Shown here: positions 1-14,400 of the stretch, in pieces | How positions within the stretch are numbered: position 1 is the first letter of the stretch | Layout: the number at the start of each line of letters is the position of its first letter | NCBI RefSeq assembly: GCF_030253575.1 | Contig: NC_080557.1 | Location: 38,919,001-38,983,000 of the forward strand | From: Rhododendron vialii | Lineage: Eukaryota > Streptophyta > Magnoliopsida > Ericales > Ericaceae | Reading direction: 5' to 3' | DNA: 64,000 bases | Translations under genes and position numbers: made by a program | The notes under the pieces: generated by a model | Databases searched by the model: none | The model's input: only the letters and a program-made list of their open reading frames with translations | Told to the model about the DNA's origin: nothing

Positions 1-213
1 GATATTTTGGTAATTAGGTTTAAATCTTGTTTGATTCCAAATCAAAATCAAAAGCCATAGCCAAATCGAAAGCTAGCTAGCCATCCCTATCAATAAAAAG
101 TAAAAGAAATAAAACCAAGCGACCGATGCAAACATTGCTTAACGGTTTTGTTTATGGCAGAGAGTTGAAAGACAATAAAGACATGATAATAAGCATGTAA
201 TAAAATCTTAAGG

Positions 214-582
214 AATTGGCACAGTGGTCAAGACCTAGGATGACTTAGTCTCGTTCTGCTAAGAGAAATAAGTAGTACTACTCATTTTTCAAATAACTTA
301 TTTCTAAATTAAATGTGATGTATTGTGAGAGAATGATATGTTTCGTAAAACGAAAAATAAGTACTTGAAAAATAAGAACCTTAGTAGAACGGGTCTGCTA
401 TCTCCTAAGGTCTTAAGTTCAAAACATCTCAGGTGCTATAACTCTTTTGAGGCCAATCCACACGGAGCTCTAGCTCTAATTGGATTCCCCGCAATTAGTA
501 AAACAGTGGAATTGAATCCCCAAAATTAATCGAGCTGCGCGTAAGCTGGTCGGTCCAAACACCTGGGTTTTAAAAAAGAGGG
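214..582 (+). mobile_element. tRNA-derived SINE interrupted by a small MITE
   Basis: A box A-like block (GGCACAGTGGTCAAGA, near 217) is followed, after an interruption, by a box B-like block (GGTCTTAAGTTCAAAAC, near 411). The tail contains the motif GCGCGTAAGCTGG and ends in a short A-run near 570-577. The same tail occurs at about 14010-14105 in this orientation, and reversed at about 33446-33515 and 62107-62165, so this is a dispersed SINE family. The interruption at about 253-392 has inverted ends (GTTCTGCTAAG / CTTAGTAGAAC), as expected of a small MITE inserted between the two promoter boxes. Exact ends are uncertain. Confidence 0.6.
253..392. mobile_element. Small MITE inside SINE
   Basis: About 140 bp with imperfect inverted termini, GTTCTGCTAAG on the left and CTTAGTAGAAC on the right. 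It separates the tRNA-like box A and box B segments of the surrounding SINE. It has no coding capacity. Confidence 0.5.
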
Positions 583-1069
583 CAAGTAATAAGAGTGTGA
601 AACGCATGTCAAACATTGATGATTATTATAGTAATCGTCGTCTCATCAGTATTATGCTTTGGTGTTGGAATTAAGAAAGCATTGGGCCCTTTAATTAATT
701 GATTAATACTAAGCCAGTAAACTACTCGTTTAATTAGTACTTAAATTCTTTAATTAAAAAATGACGCGGAAACTGAAGAAACTTGAAGGAATCTCAGGTT
801 TGAAAAGTCTTCCAAACCTACTTAATCGAAAAGGGATTGAATTGTTATTTTTATTTTACTCATTGAAGGCGTCGTAACTTAATAGAGTTTGGCCTCGTGT
901 GCTTAATTTATTAGTAGACCACCAATACCATTAGAGCTTGACTTTATTTATAATCTTGGAAAACCCGTCTTGAATCCTTCTTTTGGGGTGTTTAATTAGA
1001 AAATGGTTGTTTCGTTTTACACATACTGTATTTTCTGGATACATAGCCAAATCAACATCTATGCTTTTT

Positions 1070-1071
<2 letters not shown>

Positions 1072-1108
<37 letters not shown>
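1072..1108. repeat. (GA)n microsatellite
   Basis: An uninterrupted run of GA dinucleotides, about 18 units. The reading frames across it (Arg-Glu or Ser-Leu repeats) are artefacts of the repeat. Confidence 0.95.
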
Positions 1109-1113
<5 letters not shown>

Positions 1114-1163
1114 TGAAGGATCATACATGTGGCTAATTAGGTTTTGTCATGTGAAGTCTCTTA

Positions 1164-1412
1164 GGTTCCGTTCCGCTTTCTTTCTAAATCTTTTCTTTTT
1201 TAAAAAGAATGTAATTTTAAATTCAAATATAACAAAAATAAAAAATAATATTTTAATTTTTTTGCACCGTTTAAAAGATCTCAATGAAATCTATCAAACA
1301 ATATCCATATTGGTAAACAAATTATTTGTGTAAACACATAATTTTTGACTTTAAAATTACCCCTTTTTTTTTTCTTTCTAAAAGTTCATTTTTTAAGAAA
1401 CCGAAACGGACC
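1164..1412. mobile_element. Tourist/PIF-Harbinger-like MITE
   Basis: A 249 bp element with inverted termini (GGTTCCGTTCCGCTTTC on the left; the right end is GAAACGGACC). It is flanked by the trinucleotide TTA at 1161-1163 and 1413-1415, the target duplication expected of PIF/Harbinger MITEs. Related sequence lies at 34796-35034 and at about 55600-55857. Confidence 0.7.
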
Positions 1413-1415
1413 TTA

Positions 1416-2238
1416 GTATTTTAGTCGCTGGGGAGTGCATGGGACCCAAAGTATAGCATTCGAAATGAAGCTAACTGGTTACCTAATCTCAAGTATATGT
1501 TAAGAGCCAATAAATACAAATCAGGTTTATAGTACTACAGTAGTATTTAATAGCAGTCAGGAAAGCTAATTCATTTTACACATATTGAAGAGTCAAATGT
1601 CCTACCCTGCTACATGTACATTAGTAGTAGTTGAAACAGCTGGAGTCTTTTGCTTTAACTTGACGAGTCACTCTAGTTTGACCAAAATTAAATTCCTTAT
1701 TTGCAGGTACTGTAATAAGCAACTCCTACTAGGGCAAATTAATCATAAAATCATCAAGGTTGAATCACTTTGTTGTTCAAGCTAACTTTAAAAAAAAAAA
1801 AATTGTTTTTTTTTTTTTTTGCCAATATTGTATACATCAATGACGGATTAGCGGGGGTTAGTAAGTTAGTGTACAAAAAGGTTCAGAGACTGTTCATAAC
1901 CCTAGACCCATAAACGCCCACGACAGGACTCGAACCCTGGTATAAATTAGTTGGATGACGAAATTTTCGTTCGTAAAACATACTAACAAAATTCACTCAC
2001 AAGTTGACGCCAAATACAGACCCAAACCCAGAAAATTTTGGTTAGAAGATGAGGAAATTATGGATGAATTCAACAAGTGCGCGCGCGATATATAAGATCA
2101 ATCTTGTATCGATCAGCTGAATGAACAACTGTGTCAATTGCCTCCGAAATTTGATGGACTGAAGTCTTGTTCACAGATCTGAGGACAGTTGATCAAGTCC
2201 ATAATTTAGGCTGCTGTTATCGATTCGACTCGATAGCT
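1416..2238. other. Intergenic with one SINE
   Basis: No gene is seen. The stretch contains a minus-strand SINE at about 1815-1970. The rest is unremarkable AT-rich DNA. Confidence 0.5.
1815..1970 (-). mobile_element. tRNA-derived SINE, family A
   Basis: Read on the minus strand, it has a box B-like GGGTTCGAGTCC followed by a conserved block reading roughly CTCTGAAC...ACTTACTAACCCC, and it ends in an A-rich tail (the T-run at about 1805-1820 on the plus strand). The copy at 21507-21656 has the same order of blocks, which supports a common family. Target duplications were not resolved. Confidence 0.65.
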
Positions 2239-2243
2239 GAGAG

Positions 2244-4469
2244 TGTAACGACCCAGATTTTTTTTGCCTTTTTTTTACAAATTTATATTGTTAAATTCTT
2301 AATTCAATAACTACTTAGATTGAATTATTAATTATACATTATTATGTATATAATTGATATTATTTTCACACTTATATAGGATATATATTTATACTTTAGA
2401 TATATAAGTATCCATACTCATCTCTTATCCTATCTAACCAAAATTCTATCAAAACCAATCTTTTACTCCCCTTCAAACTCTCCCTAAACTATATCTCTCT
2501 CTCCTTCCGCATTCCACCACCTCCATACTTATCCCCAATCCCCACTCCTCTCTTACAATACAACACTCCTAGTCCACTACATAAACAGAAACAAGAAAAG
2601 AGGAATTACACCCTTTTAATTTTCGTCCATATCATGTCCCTCTGTTCACGGCCTGTTTATTCCTAGTTGCTTTCATTTTTAGGCCTAAGTTTCTTCACGA
2701 ATATTGTAGAAGGCGTCGAGAGCTTCGATTTCGACCCAAGAATCACCTAAAAAGGTCAAGGATTGATAGAGTTATCGCTGTCTAAAGATCAGTGAAATTC
2801 TCGGATTTCTGTTTTCAGACAACAAACAGGACTTATGAAAACTCCCACTTTTCTTCTAGTTCGAATGGTTTTCAGGCTTCGACTTCTTCACAAAAGTTGT
2901 AGGGCGTTTCAAGATCTTCGCGTTAGACACAAGAATCGTCCAAAACGGCACAGGTTTGGTCAAGTTATTCCAATCCAAAATTGCTGCTAGAATACTGATC
3001 TTTCGCCGCCAAACGAAAACCCACCGAACTCCACCGAATCGTTTTGTCCAGATTAAAGGTAGAATAATCCTTCTCCTACTTCTCCCTAAGTATATGTACT
3101 CTTTACATGAGGATTTTTAACAAGTTTCAATTGCTAAAATCGAACCCACGAATCGAAATCATATAGTCCGACATTTTTCTCCTGTTTTTCGAAAACCCAC
3201 TGCTCCTGTACGTATTGTTTTTTGAAAATTAACAATAAAAATACATTTAACCCCTTTGGGCTATTGAATGTATTGTTTTGGTCCAAAATTTAATGATACG
3301 TTATTTACAAATTGCAGTTTTAAACCTGAGATGGTTAACTGTACAGTTTCGACCCATTGTTATATTATCACTAATATGGTAATTTAATTTCATAAATCGA
3401 CTAATAAAAGCATAGATTGACTACTATTTGAATAAAATTATTATTTATTTTTTTATTTTTTATAAAAGTTTCTTGTATTGTTATTAACTTTTGACCATAC
3501 AAGACTAAGGGCAACAGTCCGTTCATAAAAAGTTACGTGATTGCCTCACTTGTTGTTTGTTTATTTCAATTATTATTTTGGTAATATGTATATTGTTCAA
3601 ACTCTTGCTTGATATGCTAGATTGGACCCTAGAGACATGGGCTGGTATGCGAATAGAATTCACCTAGACGATGCTAGGTAATGGATGAATTGGAAAGTTT
3701 TATTTTTAGATTGCCTGCAGGCGTGATTTTGAGATATGATGAAATTTGTGATGAGATTGAAACTGGCGAGTGTCCAATGATGAATTGATAAACTGGCGTG
3801 TGTCCAGTGATGATTGTGAAGTGATTTGTGAAGTGGTGTATAAGATAGGCGAACCCTAGTTCTGGTTCAGGCATGATAAACTTTTCCCTTGTTGTAGTTA
3901 TTGGGGTACACACTCGGTATATAACTTAGGTGTATCTGCGACAGCAAAGGGAAGTGATCTCATGAGACCAAGCATGGCTAGCGGTTGGAGGAGGAAAGAT
4001 CTCGTGGAGAGATCTTAGATTTCACATTAGGTTAATGGATAGTAATAACTGATTTATATGGAAAAATCTCTGTTTTACTTGTCGCATCCTTATTATCCGA
4101 TTATTTGTTAGCTGTAAAGTAAGAGGGGTAGTTGGGTTGGATTATTCTACTGAATGATTTATCACTTACGGATACGTCTGTATCCTGGCATATTGTTTGC
4201 TTCGGCGATCAATTTGCTAGTGGGCGCAGGATTCAATGGAGGGGATTCAATGATGATGCAGTTCGACACGAAAAGAATATCAGGAACGGAGATCGAGTAT
4301 GCTCGGGATTCGTATCAACCTAAAGTCAGCTCTGAAGTTAATGTATTTTGAATCAGTAAATTTTCTTGAGATTGTATTAGCTAAACTTTAATTTAGAAAT
4401 TTTTATTTATTTAGCAAATTTTCTTAAGAAAATTATTTTATTTTACTCCCGAAAAATCGGGGCGTTACA
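2244..4469 (+). mobile_element. Probable solo LTR (Gypsy, Tekay/Del-like)
   Basis: A 2226 bp segment opens with TGTAACGACCC and closes with GGGGCGTTACA, the short inverted TG...CA termini typical of LTRs. It is flanked by near-identical pentamers, GAGAG at 2239-2243 and GAGGG at 4470-4474. No gag-pol coding is seen inside or beside it, and no second copy lies in the window, so it is best read as a solo LTR left by recombination. The long LTR with TGTAAC ends recalls plant Tekay/Del chromoviruses; that lineage call is inference. Short reading frames near 4132-4351 are not credible genes. Confidence 0.65.
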
Positions 4470-4649
4470 GAGGGATTAGGTGGAATTGAGGGACAAAGAA
4501 ATTAAGCAAAATTTTGAATCGTTGAGGGGATAAAAGTGAAAGTAATCGATCTGCGTTTTCCTCTCTCATTACTTTGATAGCAAATTAAAGCATTTTATCA
4601 TCGTTTCGTTTCGTTTTTCCTTTTGTAAGATGTAATTTAACGAGGTGGA

Positions 4650-5330
4650 TATAGGGGTGATATACGAGCCAAACGAGCCCAGCAGGTGATTGATCAAGTT
4701 TGGTTTGAAAATTTAATGAGCTTCAATAGTATGTTTGAGCTTAATTTGCTTATACGATGAGCCGATCAGTAGCTTGAATCAAGCCAATTAGTATCTTTTT
4801 CGAGCTTGATTTGAAATCAAACGAGCTTTAATCAAGCCATAGAGATAAGCCCACGTCAAGTAGCTCGAATTTTTATACTACATCATAAGTCAAACGAGCC
4901 GATTAATAGCTTGTTTGAAAATTTTTTTTTTTGGTAAACGGACGAACAACCCTACAGCCAGGCCACTAAATGGATCTGATTGCGCAACCCAAACCTTCGG
5001 GGGAGCTAGCACGGCCACACCAAGTCACGGCCCCCTACTTATTGCAGGGTATTCACCATCTGGGGAATCGAACCCCAGACCTTGAGGAGTACTCCCAAAG
5101 CCTGAACATCTGCCTGAACCACTGGGGCAACCCATGAGTATGTAGCTTGTTCGAACTTGGTTTGAAACTCTCTCTTTTTTTTTTTCTCGACAGCTTGGTT
5201 TGAAACCTTAATGAACTTTAAAAGAATGTTCAAGCTTGATTTGTTACATTAACAAATCAATCTTAAACAAGTTTTTAGCAGAAGAACACGAGCTCGAACT
5301 CGATCGAGTGGCTTGGTTAATTTAGGTGGA
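4650..5330. repeat. Degenerate dispersed repeat (AACGAGC/GCTTGTTCGA type)
   Basis: Phrases such as AACGAGCC, GCTTGTTCGAACTTGG and TTGAAACCTTAATGA recur in degenerate form. Similar sequence is present at 19200-19510 and 26755-26886. No coding or clear termini are visible. A SINE interrupts this copy at 4920-5142. Confidence 0.55.
4920..5142 (-). mobile_element. tRNA-derived SINE, family B, with target duplication
   Basis: On the minus strand it starts GGGTTGCCCCAGTGGTTCAG (box A-like) and has the box B-like GGGTTCGATTCC, then a body ending in an A-run (T-run at about 4922-4932 on the plus strand). It is flanked by a 13 bp direct repeat, TAGCTTGTTTGAA at 4907-4919 and TAGCTTGTTCGAA at 5143-5155, one mismatch apart. 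That is the expected footprint of LINE-mediated insertion. Confidence 0.8.
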
Positions 5331-6734
5331 TAGAATATCTATTGTCTCTGTACTTGTCATTTAAAGTGAATATATCCATAGCATCAGAAGCCAATAGAAA
5401 ACTCGTACATTTTGGCTTTTAATAAATTTTTGAACCAACCATCTCGGGAAAATGTCCTTCTGGCCTTTATATTGTTTACAGTCTTCAATAATAGCAGTTA
5501 GCTACTTAGCTCACCCACCAAGACAACCACTGGATATAGTGACGCAAACATGGTCGATTGACAAATTCAGAAGAAAAATAACAGAAGGTTTGCCCCACCG
5601 CTCAACATTCACTGTTCTCCCACTGTTTTTAATCTCACCATCAAAAATTATTTTTGACGTAGAGCGGGTTGCGTCCACGTTCGTTAAGTGAATGGACCGA
5701 GTACAGTCCAAACCAAACTGGAGGCGGGGCGACAATGATAGAATGACCCGTGGGCCATAGGGTTGAGGCGAAACAGCCCACTGATCAATACCCATATCCT
5801 TTGGAAGATGATCAACGATGTTTTTCGGCCGTTCGATGCTGTTTAGCCTTCCAAAAGGCCTATTTTGCCATTTATAGTAATATTTAGATCGCTAATAACT
5901 TTTGATAGGAAACTCGGTTTTAGTTGCCACTTGTTTTGACAACCTTATATTTCTTCATAGTATTTGATTTTTTAGTCAACGTAGAAATTTCCGTTTCTGG
6001 TAATTTTTGTATTTTATACAATTAGAGTTTGATTCTCGGCCCTAATTGTTTCCTAAGATGTTTAGGGTTTCTATCACCCTATTTATATTCATTGTAAGCC
6101 TTAGGGCACGGCAGTTTTTGATATTGAATTAATAAAAATCGAGATTTATCTCAAATTCGTTTGTTCAAAGAGGGAGTACCAGGTTCAAACATTGTTCGTG
6201 TTTTCTTCTTGCACTTAGTCTCGTAAAAGGAGACTGCGCTGCATCAGTTTTGGACGGTTCGGATTTAAAAAAAACTCTTCCTCCCTGGGAAGAAGAGTTT
6301 TTTAAACTCCAAACCATTGATTGTCGAAACGGACGGTGATGTTGAAAAGGTAAATGTTGAGCGGTGAGCGTCGTAGTCTTGTTGGAAAAAGAAAAAAAAA
6401 AAAACATGGTCGATAGGCAACGGATTTGACTTTTGAAATGCCAGGGAAATCTTTCCTAATCGTATGAAATTATTGTTAGCGTTAATTAAAAAATGGGTTT
6501 AATTTAGGTCAATATGTGCCAATTTGATATTTCCTTCAAATGTACTTTCACTTGTAAAATTTTTGAGGCAGATGTTAACCAGTGCAAAGTTGCTTGATGT
6601 AGAAAAAAGTGCATTGCGCTGATATTAGAGAGAGAGTGCATCATCCAGTACACAGTGCAGAACCGAAAAACGACTAATAGTATGAAGGTTAATTACCACA
6701 TTATGTTGGATGAAGATGTGCTAGTTATCATACA

Positions 6735-6897
6735 TAATGGTTGCTCAGTGCACGAGGCTCCCGGGATTTTAGGGTCTGGCAAACAGTTCCATATATATGA
6801 GCCTGCTTACTTTTACAAATAGAGAGCTTGTTTCTACGACTCAAACCTTTAACTATCGGGTCTCATAACTTCACCATTGTGCCTAAACCGCCCTTCA
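6735..6897 (-). mobile_element. tRNA-derived SINE, family C
   Basis: Minus-strand reading shows box A-like GGCACAATGGTGAAG and box B-like GGTTTGAGTCG. A tail containing GGGAGCCTCGTGCACTGAG resembles a motif common in plant SINEs. It appears 3'-truncated or has a non-polyA end. Confidence 0.6.
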
Positions 6898-7603
6898 TCT
6901 GGCTATTAAATCTGTGAGTATAGAGATGAGTCCTCCATCCCATGTTTTAATTTACTCTTATGGGTTTAGAGATTTAGTGATGGTCAACAGTGAAATCGCA
7001 ACTTAGATAACATTAGTCAAATACCCAACCAACCAACTGGACTAGTTCGCAAGTTCGTTTCATATTACGGTTAGTTATTATTACCAAGTTTTTTTTTTTT
7101 TTTGGTTGGTAACTAGTTATTACCAAGTTTTACTAACCAAGCGGAGATGACTGATTAATAACGTACGTAGTAAAAGCAACTACGTACGAACATATCTGAC
7201 ATCGAATTGAAACGGTATTATTGGGAACGACACCTACATCGATCGGCTTTATGAGATCAATCGAAACAGAGCACAAATAATTAAAACTTGTTAGATGGTA
7301 GAACAGGGAAAGGAAAAATACACGATGGACATAAAGGATCAAAGTTGACTTCGAATGACAATTCAAAACCTTCATCCCAATCGGAGTACACAAACTTTGG
7401 CAACCAAACACGTACGGCATGATCAAACAAAGTGAAAAATCTAAAGGGAGAGAGCAAGGGGAAAACCTAATCTAGCAAACTAAAAGAAACTAAGGTGCAT
7501 TCTAGCTGCATGAAGGATTATAAAATATATATATTAGTAGAGTAGCATAAACTTGATTGTTTCATCGATCACTCGGTAGTCTTCATGGTCACTGTCTTGA
7601 TGA

Positions 7604-7873
7604 TCAAGAAATCTCGAGCAAAACCGTGCTCTTGCACTTGGGGCACTTCGGATCCTCCTCCGATAACATCACGTACATGAGGCACTGAGGGCACCCCATG
7701 AGCATCATCCGTTTCGCCTCTGGGCTGCCCGGATAACAAAGCGATCGATTCGGGCTGAGCTCCGACGACACACACGATCCTTTCGGCGACTCCACCACCA
7801 CTTGGGAGTAAGCCATTGGAGGAGACAAGTTGAGCTTCAGATCAAGCTTATGCTTCATCTTGTCTATTCCCAT
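7604..7873 (-). CDS. GIR1: GIR1/GIR2-like EAR-motif repressor
   Basis: An intact 89-residue protein. It matches the plant family of GLABRA2-interacting repressors: an N-terminal EAR motif LDLKLNLSPP (residues 10-19), a Ser-rich linker with SCVSSEL, and a conserved C-terminal block GCPQCLMYVMLSEEDPKCPK. In that block C61, C64, C77 and C80 form two CPxC knuckles like a small zinc ribbon. In Arabidopsis the family links GL2 to the TOPLESS/histone-deacetylase machinery in root-hair patterning; the same role here is inference. The start is the first ATG at 7873; ATG at 7858 would give 84 residues. The family's usual N-terminus is similarly short. No intron is needed. A TATA box lies about 145 bases upstream. 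Confidence 0.88.
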   Translation of the reverse strand: MGIDKMKHKLDLKLNLSPPMAYSQVVVESPKGSCVSSELSPNRSLCYPGSPEAKRMMLMGCPQCLMYVMLSEEDPKCPKCKSTVLLEIS

Positions 7874-8018
7874 GCAGCCCTTTTTTTGGAGTATTCCTCT
7901 AGCTTGTATTATGTCCACAAGCCTAATCTTGAAAACAATTACCAGGGCTAATTTAACAAGGAAAACTCTGGCTAGAAATGAGCTTGGTGATGTGTTGGGT
8001 TTGTGGACTCCAATGGGC

Positions 8019-8026
8019 TATATATA
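8019..8026 (-). promoter_or_regulatory. TATA box for GIR1-like gene
   Basis: TATATATA on the minus strand, about 145 bases upstream of the ATG at 7873. It would place transcription start near 7990 and give a leader of roughly 115 bases. Confidence 0.5.
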
Positions 8027-8029
8027 CAA

Positions 8030-10343
<2,314 letters not shown>

Positions 10344-10400
10344 AATCAACTTTTAATTATTCTACCCTAGAGAGAGAGAGAGCAATCAACTTTTAATTAT

Positions 10401-10928
10401 GGGGAAATTATAGTTACCCCCCTCGAACTAACCCTCGCATACACTTATCCCCCTTTAACTTTTATTTTTGGCACTTAACCCCCTCAAACTAACTGAAATT
10501 CATACAGTCATAACTTCAAACGGTCATAACTTCTTCGTCCAAAATCGAAAATATGCAAATTATATATCGATTTCGAGGTCTTGAAGTCAGCTTTCTAATG
10601 ACACTAAAATCACATCACAATTCAAAGCACACAGAAAGTTATGATCAAAAGAGTAAGGGCTGGTAGACAGAAAGACCGTTTTGATCATAACTTTATGTGT
10701 GCTTTGAATTGTGATGTGATTTTAGTGTCATTAGAAAGCTGACTTCAAGACCTCGAAATCGATATATAATTTGCATATTTTCGATTTTGGACGAAGAAGT
10801 TATGACCGTTTGAAGTTATGACCGTTTGAATTTCAGTTAGTTTGAGGGGGTTAAGTGCCAAAAATAAAAGTTAAAGGGGGGTAAGTGTATGCGAGGGTTA
10901 GTTCGAGGGGGGTAACTATAATTTCCCC
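10401..10928. mobile_element. 528 bp foldback MITE with 9 bp target duplication
   Basis: The left half (from GGGGAAATTATAGTTACCCC) is an almost perfect reverse complement of the right half (to GGGTAACTATAATTTCCCC), with a centre of a few tens of bases near 10640-10680. It is flanked by TTTAATTAT at 10392-10400 and 10929-10937. A 9 bp target duplication fits Mutator-like transposition. A transcript through it would fold into a stem of about 250 bp. Confidence 0.88.
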
Positions 10929-11475
10929 TTTAATTATTCTACCCTAAGTCACATAATGTGCGCACACTGGATTGCAAGTGCAAACATAAAAACGTCTTTG
11001 AAAAATGTTCCAAAATACGTACTAAATTTCGAAAGAGTGATACGGCAGGTTGAGAAGAGTCTTAAAGAGGGAGAGTCTGGATTGCAAACGCAATCAAAAC
11101 GTTTTTTAATTGCATTTGTATTAACTTCAACATCTCATCTCGATCCCTTGAATCATCTCAGGACTATTATATATACTCTCTGGTGGACCATATTTTGATT
11201 TTGTAACAACAACATAAGGAAACATGACATATCTACAAAAACATTAAAAGAGGACAACCACCATTGAAGATCGAGAAGCACCTAAATAAATTTATCTTCG
11301 GTTCCTCAACTATTTTCTTTTTGTTTCATACATACATGCCTATACAAATCTATGACCCCAGAAATTCTTCATTTACCCCGCGAAGAAAAAACATAAGCTT
11401 CATAAACTTCTATTCGTAGATAAGGCCAGCAAAATTTTATCAACAGAAAGTCGGGGAAAAAACAAAAAAACTATG

Positions 11476-14400
11476 TTACTGCACTGGGGAGAACACCACA
11501 GTCAACTGGGCATGATCGGATAGGGAATAATCACCAGGCCATATGCCTCTTTCAACCTCCGAAGGAAACAACATCGCTTTGCTAACATTGAAACGGATTT
11601 CAGTTGCAGTATTTTCTTCACTGTCTTCATTTTGCTGCACGAGACCACATGAGTTTCTTGCCTTGCCAACCAAAGAGAGGAATTTAGTCAAGAAACCATA
11701 ATGGTCTGTTTGATTAGGAAGAAAAAGACGATGGAAAATACAAATGGTAGAAATTGAAGTAAAAGAACGGGTAAAAAATTAGAAATTCAACTTACTTTAA
11801 AGAGACATTAGTATGAGACAGGGGAGCAAGTTATTGAAAGAGACAAAATTTGAAATACAAATTGTTGATAACTAATTCCATGAGAAGGTTTAAAGTTTCC
11901 GGTGTTTTATGCAGAGGGAAAAAAAAAAAAAAAAAACCAAATGCGTAAGTTGTACAGGAAAGTTTAGTTTCTTGCACTCTCTCTCATTCTCTTCCTAATT
12001 CAAACACATCAGAAGTAGATATATTTGTCTCTTTCCATCCCATTCTCTCATTCTCTTGCTAATCAAATGGACCATAAGGCATCAAGAAATAAGTTGAAGA
12101 AAAACAACGGAGAAAAAACTAAACAGAGTAGGAAATAACAAAAGGGAGATGGACATACAGAAAAGTCTGATATATCAATCACACCATCCCCATCTGTATC
12201 TATCTGTTCCCATAACTCTCTTATGTCTTTGGTACCTATACAATCTTCAGAGTGACCGCTTAAGCCCAACTGACCATTAAAAAAACAGAAAACAATTATA
12301 AATCGAAAGCATATGACAAACAACTAACAACTCGGATAAAAAAAAAAAAATTTGAAAACATTCTCAAACATGAACACGGAAATACCTGAGCTAGAGTTTG
12401 CAAGAACTGAGAATAGTTTATGTGACTGCCATCAGCTTCAAGAAGGTGTAATGGGCCGATGGCCTCTGGAGACAATTTTAGTGACAGGTTCTACGAAAAA
12501 ATTTGAGCAATTCCATATCAAGAACATAAATTGGTGCCAACAGTAGAACTAGTCAATAAAACTAGTGTGCATACATTGATGTTCCCAAGAACTGCTTCCA
12601 TCAAGCTTTCTTTTAGCGGCTTCCGATATTTGCTGGGATTGCGAAGCAAAATAAAATCTACACCGCACATATTGCCTCTATGGTTACGATGGCTAATCCA
12701 CTGCAAAACAATCTATATCTTTAGCATACTTCTTACGGTATGTCTATTAAAGCACAACACGAACACCAAACCACCTTAGAGAAATCTTCACTGCCATTGG
12801 TGCATGGATGAGCAATATCATAGGCTGAGACGAAACCTTGTGATTGCAGAAACTTATATACATTCCCCTTCTTACTTCCATTCCAATCCCTGCAAAAAGT
12901 TTAACAAAGACAGATGAGTCAGATAAGACATTATTTCCTCATTTGAGAAGGAGAGAGGAGAGCATTACTATTTTATCTCAGTTCTAAGGAGGCTTAGATC
13001 TTACCCGCATAAAATGACTGGAAGAGGTGGGAGCTGGTTTTCTTGACAGTATTGATCTATGTATTGTAAAATCTTGTATACCTTAACGAGAAAAAGGAAA
13101 GCAAAGCAAACCAAGGTCGCGAAGGTTCAGAATTTGCAAATAGATTTAGTAATTTTAACATACCATAGTAGGATCAGAACATAGCAAGTGAAAACCATCA
13201 CCTGTTGCAACCTGACAAAGCAATAACTCGAATCGTGCGGGAAAATTAAGTGAGTATTGACAACAAGAACTTGCTTCTCCATCTTAGTGGGTTGGTTGGG
13301 AGAAGAATGATCAAGTAACTCAACATGTAGAAGCTGGGATACACGATCACCAATATCATTAAATCGAAATTCTTGGTGATTCACAACATTGAATTGGGTC
13401 TGGAAAACTGCTGTAAGCAGACCTGTCACCAAGAGAATCAATAGATGCCAAATTGTATGGAAAATTAGTTCCGAATCTTAGCTCAAACTTGATGATGGAA
13501 AGATCAAATAGAACTATAAGGTCAGATCATCAAGCAGAGTGTTCTCTATGTTTAAGTATCATACACGATCACATGAAACAGACATCCTATGAGAATCACT
13601 TGGTCCTCATGAATTGAGAGCATGAGAAAAGCAGAGACTGCCACAAATGCACGTACTATCAACTGACATTTTCCCTCTGTGAATAATGCTGGTTTGAAAA
13701 GCTATATGACGTAAACAGAGTTCCTAATGTTAGAGGGTGTCAAAATACAGAAACTCTGAGGCTAAGGAGGTTTTTCCACGAGCTACCAAGAGCCCATTCA
13801 GTTTCCAGACAATTGCTGGGTCTTGCTTTATAGTTTTGGTGGGGTCCACGTACAGCACCGAGGCCCCATGTTCTTCTGGCTATTTCTCTTCCATTTTTGG
13901 ACCAATTATGTAGGGGTTAGAATCGTTAGATTGAGGGGGATTAGTAACTGGAAATAGAAAGGGTATTGATTCTTGTGGGGCCATTCTATATTGTGCTTTG
14001 TCCCGGCTTTAATTGGGCCTCTCACCGTGTAAGGTGGGATTGGCTCCCCAGGAATTAGTGAGGTGCACGTAATCTGGCCCAAACACCTTGAGTTATCAAA
14101 ATAAGTAACAGGAAATAGAAGGATGAGCCTGAGTGAAAAACCTTCCATCTTCACTTCTCCATTATGAGAACTTCTAATATGTGTCCCTAAATGTAGTCTT
14201 CAGAAGATAAAAAACCATATAAATCTCGGTGTTTGCTTCATGTGAATGCGGTTGCACTTTTCATCTGTCATGTTTCACAGGTGGCATCTCAAATCTGTGT
14301 TATGGGATGACAACTAACACTTCTGCAGACTAACGAGACCTCACCTAACTGGAATTTAAGGATCATTCAAAAGTATCAAAACCCTAGTGAACTCTCCTAC

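Larger units (their letters stand above)
1..1163. other. Intergenic, repeat-rich
   Basis: No gene is supported here. The stretch holds an interrupted SINE at about 214-582 and a GA microsatellite at 1072-1108. The remainder is AT-rich DNA in which I recognise nothing. Confidence 0.6.
4470..7560. other. Intergenic, dispersed repeats and SINEs
   Basis: No gene is supported. It holds the degenerate AACGAGC-type repeat (about 4650-5330), a SINE nested in it, another SINE at about 6735-6897 and a short palindrome at about 6266-6306. Confidence 0.5.

Noticed and set aside
1905..1950. tRNA gene suspected from a box B-like sequence
   Set aside because: No acceptor stem or cloverleaf; it belongs to a SINE with a matching relative at 21507-21656.
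5452..5795. Overlapping open frames on both strands
   Set aside because: No recognisable domain, and the sequence looks repeat-derived.
6266..6306. Short palindrome around AAAACTCTTCC / GGAAGAAGAGTTTT
   Set aside because: About 13 bp A/T-heavy stem; no target duplication or wider inverted arms could be shown.
7874..7918. N-terminal extension of the GIR1-like protein
   Set aside because: No ATG begins it; the first ATG is at 7873.
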